From contig CAJAFD010000075.1 in the NCBI GenBank assembly GCA_903938935.1, forward strand, positions 1-9,436: a DNA stretch of 9,436 nt, read 5' to 3'. The notes under the pieces are model-generated. The model ran no database searches, was not told the DNA's origin, and saw only the letters and a program-made list of their open reading frames with translations. Within the stretch, counting starts at the first letter, position 1. The number at the start of each line of letters is the position of its first letter. The translations under genes and the position numbers were made by a program. Shown here piece by piece: positions 1 through 9,436 of the stretch. This DNA is from an uncultured Opitutia bacterium. Lineage in GTDB: Bacteria > Verrucomicrobiota > Verrucomicrobiia > Opitutales > Opitutaceae.

Positions 1-712
1 CGACCGCACGATCATACGCGGCCGGCGATGGGTCGCGCAGGAACGCGACGATTTCTGCAGACGTGGGCGGCAGGCCCGTCAGATCCAGCGTGACGCGCCG
101 CAAGAGCCGCGCGGGATCTTCCACCGCTGCAGGTTTCAAACAGGCAACGACGAGGTTTGCGGCGACGAAGGAATCGATGGGATTCCGGGTCCAGTTTGCG
201 GCGATGCCCGCTGGAGTTGGTACCACAGGACGAGTCGGAGCGAGGAACGACCAATGCTCCTGATACTCGGCGCCTTCGGCGATCCAGCGTTTGAGCAAAG
301 CGATTTCGGCCGGCTTGAGCGTTTTATGCGACTCGGGTGGCGGCATGATTTCATCCGCGTCTTTCGATAAAATTCGTTCCACCAACGGACTCACTTCGGG
401 TCGACCGGGAATGATCGCCGCCTCGTGGTCGCCCCGCTCCATAGTCGCAAATTGAAAACCGTCGAGGCGCAGCTTCGCCTTGCGCGTACTCGAATCAGGC
501 CCGTGGCAGGAAAAACAATTTTCCGCCAAAATGGGCTGGATGTGCTCGTTGAAAGAAAGTTTCGCACCGTTCGAAGCTGGCGAGGAAACGAAGGCAAGCG
601 CCCCGCTTGACTCAGGCGCAGACGCGGGAGCAGGACTCGCGCTGAATCCGATTTGGGATAATAACGCCAAGACCGCTAAAACCGTAGCTCCTGAAAGGAA
701 AATTCGACGCAT
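1..712 (-). CDS. Planctomycete-type cytochrome c (PSCyt1) / DUF1549 protein, C-terminus cut by window edge
   Basis: The frame stays open from an ATG at 712 to the left edge, giving the first 237 residues of a longer protein. Residues 1-25 look like a Sec signal peptide: MRR, then a hydrophobic core at about 8-23. An Ala/Ser/Pro-rich linker follows to about residue 50. The PSCyt1 domain spans about 52-150. It has one covalent haem c motif, CFSCH (C66, C69, H70), and an MPPP segment at 123-126 whose Met could be the distal haem ligand. DUF1549 begins at about 178 with NPID and continues with RLLRRVTLDLTGLPPT (203-218), a hallmark of the family. The missing part should hold the rest of DUF1549 and probably DUF1553. 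Over about 61 aligned residues at the start of DUF1549 it shares roughly half its residues with the protein at 6410-9436, so the two are paralogues. It probably acts in the periplasm; its substrate is unknown. No Shine-Dalgarno sequence precedes the start. Confidence 0.9.
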   Translation of the reverse strand, partial: MRRIFLSGATVLAVLALLSQIGFSASPAPASAPESSGALAFVSSPASNGAKLSFNEHIQPILAENCFSCHGPDSSTRKAKLRLDGFQFATMERGDHEAAIIPGRPEVSPLVERILSKDADEIMPPPESHKTLKPAEIALLKRWIAEGAEYQEHWSFLAPTRPVVPTPAGIAANWTRNPIDSFVAANLVVACLKPAAVEDPARLLRRVTLDLTGLPPTSAEIVAFLRDPSPAAYDRAV

Positions 713-891
713 AGGGGTAAAGGAAAAGACTAAGAAGAATCCAATCTAACGCGCCCATGCGCGGCTGTCTATTACAGGAACGACATTTATTGGTGGACCA
801 ACGGCAAAGTTCACCAGCGCCGAAACCTACGCGAAAGTTAACCAACGGCCAGGCTGCCCGCATCCAGCAAACCCAGCCTAAAAAAATAAAA
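713..891. other. Intergenic region between parC and the second PSCyt gene
   Basis: No credible gene lies in these 179 bases, and they must hold any separate promoter for the gene starting at 712. Read on the minus strand, the 26 bases just before that ATG (738-713) are almost all pyrimidine (three purines), with no purine-rich ribosome binding site. Further upstream, TGTAAT (776-771) follows TTGGTC (801-796) after a 19-base spacer. This is a poor match to a sigma-70 promoter and I do not call it one. TTGGT and ACCAA form a short inverted repeat at 790-801, which could be an operator but is short enough to be chance. Confidence 0.4.
851..879. repeat. Inverted repeat beside an A/T-rich run just downstream of parC
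   Basis: AGGCTG at 851-856 pairs exactly with CAGCCT at 874-879 across a 17-base loop, starting 13 bases past the parC stop codon. An A-rich run occupies 880-890. In parC mRNA this becomes a U-rich run that comes before the hairpin, the reverse of an intrinsic terminator. Read on the plus strand, the run after the stem is A rather than U. The element may be a weak 3' end structure for parC, or chance. Confidence 0.3.
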
Positions 892-2982
892 TCAGTTGAG
901 CCGCTTCACATTCTTCACGGCCCACTTGCTGACGGTAAGGCCTTTAGCGCTGCGGCTGCTCACCGGTAAAGGCGTGAGATCGAAGTCGAGTTCGCGAATG
1001 CGCGCGCCGCCACGGCCATCGAGTGATACGTGGAGAGTTTTCGGCATGGCTTTTTCGGTCGGACTGACTTCGAGGTAGATCACCTTGGAGCCCTCACTGG
1101 GGACGAGTGGGTACAATTTGTCGCGAGAGAGTCCGCCGATTTGGAAGCGTTTGGCGAAGGCTTTGCCTGAAGCGCCGTCCTGATAAACCATGGTGTAAAA
1201 ATTCTTGTCCCCGTCGGCGGGTAGAATCGCGCAATGGATAATATCGCGACCCATAAACACCTTGTCGGCGACCTTGGTGACCTTGAGCGAGCCATCGGCC
1301 ATCAGGCACAATACGCTATCAAGCACGGAGCATTCCTGCACAAACTCATGCTGACGCCAATTGAGGCCGATGAAACCTTCCTCGCGATTGACGTAGAGGC
1401 GTTGGTTTACGGAAACGACCTGCGCGGCGTTAATCTGTTCGATCTCGTCGTAGGTCGTACGGCGCTTGTGGCCTTTGCCGTATTTTTCGTGCAAAGTCTC
1501 AAACCACTTCACGGCATAGTCGGTGAGATTCTTGAGGTGATGTTTCACCTCTTTCATCTCGGCCTCTGTCTTCTTCATGGCCTCGTCGGCTTGGAAACGG
1601 TTGTAGGCCGAGATGCGCTTGATCCGAATTTCGGTCAGACGCGTGATATCTTCGTCGGTCACGTCGCGACGGAGTTGCTTGAGAAATGGCTTTAAGCCCT
1701 CGCGAATTTCGCTGATGACCTCAGCCCAGGTTTTGGATTTCTCGATCCGGCGATAGATGCGCTCCTCGATAAAAATGCGTTCTAAGGAATCCCAATGCCA
1801 TTGTTGCTCCAGCTCCCCGAGGCGGATCTCGAGCTCGCGCTTCAAGAGCGTCTTCGTCTTGTCGACGCTGCGGCGCAGGATCTCGCGCACGCCGAGGAAA
1901 TGCGGTTTATCATCCTCGATCACGCAGGCCGCCGGCGAGAGCGCCAACTGGCAATTCGTGAACACGTAAAGCTGTTGGATAATCTTCTCTGCATCGGCGC
2001 CCGCCGGCAGGTGGACAAGAATCTCAACCACGTCGGCGGTGTTATCATCGACGTGCTTGATTTTGATTTTGCCCTTCGCGTTGGCGCCGAGGATCGACTC
2101 GATGAGCGACTCGGTCGTCGCGCCGTAAGGTAATTCCGTGATCGCGAGCAGGTACTTCGAACGCACCTCAATCTTGGCGCGAACCTTCACTTTGCCGCCG
2201 CGCTCACCGTCATTATATTCGCTGAAATCGGCGATACCGCCGGTGGGGAAATCCGGATAAATGCGGAAGGTTTTTCCCTGAAGGTGATTGATGGCCGCGC
2301 GGCACAGATCGTTAAAATTATGCGGGAGAATCTTGGTCGAGAGGCCGACCGCGATCCCTTCGGCCCCCTCGAGCAACACGATAGGAAACTTTGCCGGTAG
2401 CGTGACGGGTTCCTGCGCGCGACCGTCGTAACTGAGCTGCCAAGCAGTGGTCTTCGGGTTGAAGAGCACGTCTTTAGCGAAGGGCGTGAGTCGGGCCTCG
2501 ATGTAACGAGGAGCTGCCGCGTCGTCACCAGTGAGGGTGTTGCCAAAGTTGCCCTGCGGCTCGATGAGAAACGAGCGTTGGCCGATGCCGACGAGCGCCG
2601 CGCCGATCGAAGCGTCACCATGCGGGTGCAACGACATCGCGCGCCCGACGACGTTGGCGACCTTGTGAAAACGTCCGTCATCCATGTCCCATAACGTGTG
2701 GAGAATGCGGCGTTGGACGGGCTTGAGTCCGTCATCGAGGTGCGGCACAGCGCGATCGAGAATGACGTAGCTCGCGTACTCTAGAAACCAGGAGCGGTAA
2801 TGTTTCACCAACGGCGCATCGGGAGAATTTTTCTCCGCAACTTTGGGTGCCGCGACGAGGAGCGCGGCGGCCGTATCATCGGCGCCGGAAGCCGCGGGAA
2901 CCACGGGGGCCGCGGGCGCGGTATCGCCGGAAAGCGAGAGCTCAGTTTGATCGGAGGTCTTCGGTACTTTGCGTTTGGGCAT
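892..2982 (-). CDS. parC: DNA topoisomerase IV subunit A (ParC), Bacteroidota-like form
   Basis: This is the DNA breakage-reunion subunit of a type IIA topoisomerase, 696 residues, pairing with ParE to decatenate and relax DNA. The first ~58 residues are an Ala/Pro/Ser-rich extension. The winged-helix/tower core begins near LVKHYRSWFLEYASYVILDR (58-77) and contains GLKPVQRRIL (85-94). The quinolone-determining segment HPHGDASIGAAL is at 119-130. The catalytic tyrosine is Y160, preceded by R159 in APRYIEARLT. A charged, probably coiled-coil stretch covers about 370-500, and a short C-terminal domain runs from about 525. A canonical GyrA box (QRRGGKG) is absent, which favours ParC over GyrA. 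Motifs such as GLSTKILPHNFN (213-224), YPDF-TGGIAD (242-252) and YGKGHKR (501-507) resemble Bacteroidota topoisomerase IV from memory. Residues A124 and A128 replace the Ser83 and Asp87 of E. coli GyrA. The gene follows parE by 52 nt and is probably cotranscribed with it. The ATG at 2982 has no Shine-Dalgarno sequence; the bases before it are C/T-rich. Confidence 0.93.
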   Translation of the reverse strand: MPKRKVPKTSDQTELSLSGDTAPAAPVVPAASGADDTAAALLVAAPKVAEKNSPDAPLVKHYRSWFLEYASYVILDRAVPHLDDGLKPVQRRILHTLWDMDDGRFHKVANVVGRAMSLHPHGDASIGAALVGIGQRSFLIEPQGNFGNTLTGDDAAAPRYIEARLTPFAKDVLFNPKTTAWQLSYDGRAQEPVTLPAKFPIVLLEGAEGIAVGLSTKILPHNFNDLCRAAINHLQGKTFRIYPDFPTGGIADFSEYNDGERGGKVKVRAKIEVRSKYLLAITELPYGATTESLIESILGANAKGKIKIKHVDDNTADVVEILVHLPAGADAEKIIQQLYVFTNCQLALSPAACVIEDDKPHFLGVREILRRSVDKTKTLLKRELEIRLGELEQQWHWDSLERIFIEERIYRRIEKSKTWAEVISEIREGLKPFLKQLRRDVTDEDITRLTEIRIKRISAYNRFQADEAMKKTEAEMKEVKHHLKNLTDYAVKWFETLHEKYGKGHKRRTTYDEIEQINAAQVVSVNQRLYVNREEGFIGLNWRQHEFVQECSVLDSVLCLMADGSLKVTKVADKVFMGRDIIHCAILPADGDKNFYTMVYQDGASGKAFAKRFQIGGLSRDKLYPLVPSEGSKVIYLEVSPTEKAMPKTLHVSLDGRGGARIRELDFDLTPLPVSSRSAKGLTVSKWAVKNVKRLN

Positions 2983-3034
2983 TGCGGGAAAGGGTCGCTG
3001 AAATGGTTTACGCTAACGTTCGAGTCGGAGCGCT

Positions 3035-4876
3035 TCAGGCTTCGACTAGATCTTTTTCCACCTTGAGATTGCCGATAATGAAATCCTGACGTTCAGGCGT
3101 ATTTTTTCCCATGTAGAACGAGAGCAACTCGTCGGTGTTGTGCAGGTGATGGAGCGAGACGGGCTCAAGCCGGATGTTTTCACCGATGAAATCTTTGAAC
3201 TCATTGGCGGAGATTTCACCGAGGCCTTTGAAGCGCGTGATCTCGTGGCTGGCGCCGAGTTCGGCGATGGCGGCTTGTTTTTCCTGCTCGTCGTAACAGT
3301 AGATCGTTTTCTTTTTGTTGCGCACCCGGAAGAGCGGCGTCTCGAGAATCGAGAGGTGCCCGCGGGCGATCAGATCGGGGAAAAATTGCAGGAAAAACGA
3401 GAGCAACAGCAGGCGAATGTGCATGCCGTCGACGTCGGCATCGGTCGCGATGATGACTTTGCCGTAGCGCAATCCGTCGAGCCCTTCCTCAATATTGAGC
3501 GCGGATTGGAGGAGGTGAAACTCCTCGTTTTCGTAGATGACTTTCTTGGAGAGGCCGTACGTGTTGAGCGGTTTGCCTTTGAGAGCGAAGACCGCCTGCG
3601 TCTGCACGTCGCGGCAAGCGGTAAGCGAACCGGCGGCGCTGTCGCCCTCGACGATAAAGAGGCTGGAGCCTTCGGCGCGCTCGTTCTTGTCGCCAAAATG
3701 GAGGCGACAGTCGCGGAGCTTCTTGTTGTGCAACGACGCCTTCTTGGCGCGCTCGCGGGCGAGGTTGCGAATGCCGGCGAGTTCCTTGCGCTCGTGTTCG
3801 CTGGCTTGAATTTTTTTGAGAATCGCCTCGGCGGTCGCGGGATTTTTGTGGAGATAGACGTCGAGCGTCTGCTGGACAAATTTGCCGATAAAATCCTTCA
3901 CGCTGGGGCCACCTGGGCCCATGTCGGCGGAACCCAGTTTGGTCTTGGTCTGCGATTCGAAAACCGGTTCCTGCACGCGTACGGCGATTGCGGCGACGAT
4001 GGATTGGCGCACATCGGCTGCGTCGAATTCTTTTTTGTAAAAATTGCGTACGGTCTCGACGACGGCCTCGCGGAAGGCCTGCTGATGCGTGCCGCCCATG
4101 GTCGTATGCTGGCCGTTGACGAAGGAGAAATATTCTTCGCCGTAATGGCTGCCGTGCGTCATCGCGAATTCGATGTCTTCACCTTCGAGATGGAGGATCG
4201 GGTACAGCGTCTCGCCGGTGAGATTTTTCGCGAGTAAGTCTTCGAGGCCTTTTTCGGATTTGAAGGCCTTGCCGTTGAAGGTGAGCGTGAGCCCGCGATT
4301 CAAGAAGGCGTAGTTCCAAAGCATGTCCTCGACGAATTCGGGACGGAACTTGAAGTCGGCACCGAAGAGCGCGGCGTCGGGGATGAACTCGATGAGCGTA
4401 CCGTTGCGCTCGGTGGATTTGATAACTTTGTGGTCTTTTTTGAGTTTACCCTGCGCGAATTCGACGAGCTTTGACTCGCCTTCGCGGACGGCGGTGGCGC
4501 GGTATTCGAGCGCGAGGGCGTTGACGGCTTTTTGGCCAACCCCGTTGAGGCCGACCGCTTTTTGAAACGTTTCGCTGTCGTACTTGGCGCCGGTGTTGAT
4601 GATCGAGACGCAGTCGATGAGTTTACCGAGCGGGATGCCGCGGCCGTAATCGCGCACGCGCACGGTGCGATCGTTGAGCTCGATTTCGATTTTCTTGCCG
4701 TGGCCCATCATGAACTCGTCGATCGAGTTATCGATGGTCTCCTTCAAGAGAACGTAGATACCGTCCTCGGCGTGGGTGCCGTTGCCGAGCCGGCCGATGT
4801 ACATGCCGGGACGCAGACGGATGTGCTCGAGGGACGAGAGGGTCTTGATACTGGCTTCGGTGTAGTTGGACGCCAT
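3035..4876 (-). CDS. parE: DNA topoisomerase IV subunit B (ParE), Bacteroidota-like form
   Basis: This is the ATPase subunit of a type IIA topoisomerase, 613 residues from the ATG at 4876. The GHKL ATP-binding domain shows KETIDNSIDE with E46 (likely general base) and N50 (Mg2+ ligand). D76 lies in VRDYGRGIP, and a glycine-rich ATP lid at GLNGVGQKAVNALA (109-122). The transducer domain carries the QTK loop (Q309, T310, K311), whose lysine contacts the ATP gamma-phosphate. The TOPRIM domain follows: FIVEGDSAAGS with E410, and TDADVDGMHIR with D479, D481 and D483 as metal ligands; RFKGLGE is at 548-554. R131 in REGE aligns with E. coli GyrB Arg136, the coumarin-contact arginine. No GyrB-type insertion is present, and the length suits this ParE type. 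The frame also extends to a TTG at 4921, but the ATG gives the normal family N-terminus (SLEHIRLRPGMYIG at 15-28). No Shine-Dalgarno sequence precedes either start. It lies 52 nt upstream of parC. Confidence 0.94.
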   Translation of the reverse strand: MASNYTEASIKTLSSLEHIRLRPGMYIGRLGNGTHAEDGIYVLLKETIDNSIDEFMMGHGKKIEIELNDRTVRVRDYGRGIPLGKLIDCVSIINTGAKYDSETFQKAVGLNGVGQKAVNALALEYRATAVREGESKLVEFAQGKLKKDHKVIKSTERNGTLIEFIPDAALFGADFKFRPEFVEDMLWNYAFLNRGLTLTFNGKAFKSEKGLEDLLAKNLTGETLYPILHLEGEDIEFAMTHGSHYGEEYFSFVNGQHTTMGGTHQQAFREAVVETVRNFYKKEFDAADVRQSIVAAIAVRVQEPVFESQTKTKLGSADMGPGGPSVKDFIGKFVQQTLDVYLHKNPATAEAILKKIQASEHERKELAGIRNLARERAKKASLHNKKLRDCRLHFGDKNERAEGSSLFIVEGDSAAGSLTACRDVQTQAVFALKGKPLNTYGLSKKVIYENEEFHLLQSALNIEEGLDGLRYGKVIIATDADVDGMHIRLLLLSFFLQFFPDLIARGHLSILETPLFRVRNKKKTIYCYDEQEKQAAIAELGASHEITRFKGLGEISANEFKDFIGENIRLEPVSLHHLHNTDELLSFYMGKNTPERQDFIIGNLKVEKDLVEA

Positions 4877-4943
4877 AAGTGAAACGTGGGCCCAGCGTCC
4901 GTGCGCAACGAGCCGAGACAAGCGAAAATACCCGAAGCCACCC

Positions 4944-4960
4944 GCGGCGGGGCGCGCCGC
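4944..4960 (-). terminator. GC-rich hairpin just after the DUF1501 stop codon, possible terminator
   Basis: On the minus strand GCGGCG, a five-base loop CGCCC, and CGCCGC form a perfect 6-bp all-G/C stem, one base past the TAG stop of the DUF1501 gene (4964-4962). There is no U-run directly after it; the nearest T tract (TTTT, 4929-4926) is about 14 bases further on. It could weaken read-through from the exported-protein operon into parE, but it does not meet the usual intrinsic-terminator pattern, and the region is GC-rich enough for such a stem to arise by chance. Confidence 0.3.
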
Positions 4961-4961
4961 T

Positions 4962-6407
4962 CTACGCCATCAAGCCTTTAACCACTTCGCCGGCGATACC
5001 CGTGAGGCGCACATCTAGCCCTTGGAACTTGGTGCTGAGCCGGCGGTGATCGACGCCCATCAAAGCGAGCATCGTCGCATGTAAGTCGTGAACGTTGACC
5101 GGGTTTTCCACGGCGCGGTAGCCGAGTTCGTCGGTCGCGCCGTAAACGGTGCCCGCCTTCACGCCACCACCCGCCATGAACACGCTAAACCCCAAAATGT
5201 GGTGATCGCGGCCCGTGCCCTGCCCCATCGGCGTGCGGCCAAATTCTCCGCCCCAGAGGATGAGCGTATCGTCGAGCATGCCGCGTTGTTTGAGATCCGT
5301 GATCAGCGCGGCGGTCGCTTGATCGACGTCGTGCGCGCCGCTTTTCATGCCGCCCTCCAAGTTGTCGTGATGGTCCCAAGCGCGGTGGTAGAGCTGGATC
5401 ATGCGCACGCCGCGCTCCGCGAGTCGGCGCGCGAGGAGACAGTTGGAAGCGTAACTGCCGTCGCCCGGTTCTTTCACGCCGTAGAGGTCGAGCATGGCCT
5501 GCGGCTCGTTTTTAAAATCGGTGAGGTCAGGGACGCTCGTCTGCATTTTAAACGCCAACTCGTATTGCGCGATGCGCGTGGCGATCTCAGGATCGTGCGT
5601 GCCGGTGGCGAGCAATCCGTTCATGCGGCGCACTTCTTCGATGACCTGACGCTGTGTGCTCTGGCAGACACCCTCGGGATTACCGACGTAGTGGACGGCG
5701 TCACCGCGGGCTTGAAACTGGATGCCTTGGAAACGACTTGGGAGCACGCCGCTCGACCATTGCCGCGCAGAAATCGGTTGCTGGCCGGTCTTGCCCTGCG
5801 AAGTGAGCACGATGAAACCAGGCAAATCCTGCGTCTCTGCGCCGAGTCCGTAGAGCAACCACGAGCCCATGCTCGGGCGGCCCTTGATGATTGAGCCGGT
5901 GTTCATGAACGCGTGCGCCGTGTCGTGGTTAATCTGTTCGGTCTGCATCGAACGCACAACGCACAGATCATCCGCCACGCGCCCGATGTGCGGGAAAAGA
6001 TCGCTGATTTCGATGCCCGCTTGGCCGCGTTTACTGAACGACGCGATGGGGCCGCGCGCTTTCAACACCATGTTTTGCAACTGCGCGAGTTGCTGGCCCG
6101 CCGTAAACGACGCCGGGAACGGCTGCCCATCGAGGGCTTTGAGCTGCGGCTTCCAATCAAACGTCTCGAGCTGCGACGGTCCGCCCGCCATGCAGAGGAA
6201 AATCACGCGCTTAGCGCGCACCGGCAGATGCGCCTCACGCAGCGCGCCGTTCCAGCCCGTCGGCGGCGTCGCCGGCGCCGCGGTCGCAGCCGCGAGTTTG
6301 CTCTGCAACAACGCGTACGCGATGCCGCCGAGGCCGTAGGCGCTCTGGGTGAGAAACGTGCGGCGATTGACGCTCAAGGCGTGCGCGGTGGGATCGAAAG
6401 GCGACAT
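4962..6407 (-). CDS. Tat-exported DUF1501 family protein (alkaline phosphatase-like fold)
   Basis: This 481-residue protein belongs to DUF1501, a family placed in the alkaline phosphatase/sulfatase superfamily but without an agreed reaction. A twin-arginine signal lies at the N-terminus: NRRTFLTQS (R15, R16), then a weakly hydrophobic GLGGIAYALL core (26-35) and an Ala-rich stretch to about 45. Family motifs follow in order: VIFLCMAGGPSQLETFDWKP (68-87), SMQTEQINHDTAHAFMNTG (153-171), WDHHDN (344-349), GGEFGRTPMG (386-395), GRDHH (399-403), MAGGGVKAGTVYGATDELGY (411-430) and NVHDLHATMLALMG (438-451). The His and Asp residues in these blocks are candidate metal ligands. The ATG at 6407 sits 2 nt after the TGA of the upstream PSCyt gene (TGACCATG), which suggests translational coupling and puts the two exported proteins in one operon, the usual pairing for these families. 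An upstream TTG at 6467 would add 20 residues that overlap the previous gene and displace the Tat motif. No Shine-Dalgarno sequence is visible. Confidence 0.93.
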   Translation of the reverse strand: MSPFDPTAHALSVNRRTFLTQSAYGLGGIAYALLQSKLAAATAAPATPPTGWNGALREAHLPVRAKRVIFLCMAGGPSQLETFDWKPQLKALDGQPFPASFTAGQQLAQLQNMVLKARGPIASFSKRGQAGIEISDLFPHIGRVADDLCVVRSMQTEQINHDTAHAFMNTGSIIKGRPSMGSWLLYGLGAETQDLPGFIVLTSQGKTGQQPISARQWSSGVLPSRFQGIQFQARGDAVHYVGNPEGVCQSTQRQVIEEVRRMNGLLATGTHDPEIATRIAQYELAFKMQTSVPDLTDFKNEPQAMLDLYGVKEPGDGSYASNCLLARRLAERGVRMIQLYHRAWDHHDNLEGGMKSGAHDVDQATAALITDLKQRGMLDDTLILWGGEFGRTPMGQGTGRDHHILGFSVFMAGGGVKAGTVYGATDELGYRAVENPVNVHDLHATMLALMGVDHRRLSTKFQGLDVRLTGIAGEVVKGLMA

Positions 6408-6409
6408 GG

Positions 6410-9436
<3,027 letters not shown>

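Noticed and set aside
771..801. Sigma-70 promoter (TTGGTC, 19-base spacer, TGTAAT) upstream of the gene starting at 712
   Set aside because: The spacer is too long and the boxes are imperfect; matches this weak are expected by chance.
851..890. Intrinsic terminator after parC
   Set aside because: There is a 6-bp stem and a U-rich run, but in the parC transcript the U-run precedes the stem, so it is not a canonical terminator.
2187..2735. 182-codon minus-strand frame inside parC
   Set aside because: It is an out-of-frame reading within parC, Ser/Arg-rich, with no motif; the parC frame holds the catalytic Tyr and conserved core here.
3140..4237. 365-codon open frame on the plus strand opposite parE
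   Set aside because: It lies wholly inside the well-supported parE gene, has no recognisable motif, and its composition (rich in Glu, Phe, Val, Leu, Ala) is what reverse-reading a biased GC-rich gene gives.
4874..4921. TTG start at 4921 for ParE
   Set aside because: It would add 15 residues (MSRLVAHGRWAHVSL) with no counterpart in the family; the ATG at 4876 gives the usual N-terminus.
5088..5894. 268-codon plus-strand frame opposite the DUF1501 gene
   Set aside because: It is an antisense shadow of a gene whose family motifs run throughout; its product is Arg/His/Ala-rich with no domain.

Overview
All recognisable genes in this window lie on the minus strand, so transcription runs from high to low coordinates. 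The families point to the Planctomycetota-Verrucomicrobiota-Chlamydiota (PVC) superphylum, most likely Verrucomicrobiota. The clues are two proteins of the planctomycete-type cytochrome c family (PSCyt1-DUF1549-DUF1553), a Tat-exported DUF1501 protein, and a ParE/ParC pair resembling the form of topoisomerase IV best known from Bacteroidota. Phylum assignment is an inference from family content; there is no rRNA or other decisive marker here.

Layout in transcription order. (1) 9436-6410: a large exported c-type cytochrome with DUF1549 and DUF1553 domains, its N-terminus cut by the window edge. (2) 6407-4962: a DUF1501 protein with a twin-arginine signal, starting 2 nt after the previous stop codon. 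(3) An 85-nt gap with a GC-rich hairpin. (4) 4876-3035: parE, the ATPase subunit of a type IIA topoisomerase. (5) 2982-892: parC, the DNA-cleaving subunit, 52 nt after parE. (6) A 179-nt intergenic stretch. (7) 712-1: the N-terminal third or less of a second PSCyt1-DUF1549 protein, cut by the left edge.

Two functional themes are interleaved. The parE-parC pair should form a heterotetrameric topoisomerase IV that decatenates and relaxes DNA in the cytoplasm. The flanking genes encode exported proteins. PSCyt/DUF1553 and DUF1501 genes are typically found side by side in Planctomycetes and Verrucomicrobia; they are thought to act in the periplasm, often in connection with polysaccharide use, but their biochemistry is not established. 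I see no sign that the two themes are functionally linked.

There are no tRNA or rRNA genes, CRISPR arrays, insertion sequences or phage genes that I can support. No stretch longer than 300 bases lacks a gene. I found no clear undescribed system. The points most worth following are the alanines at both classical quinolone-contact positions of ParC, the pair of PSCyt paralogues flanking the topoisomerase operon, and the absence of Shine-Dalgarno sequences at all four visible starts.
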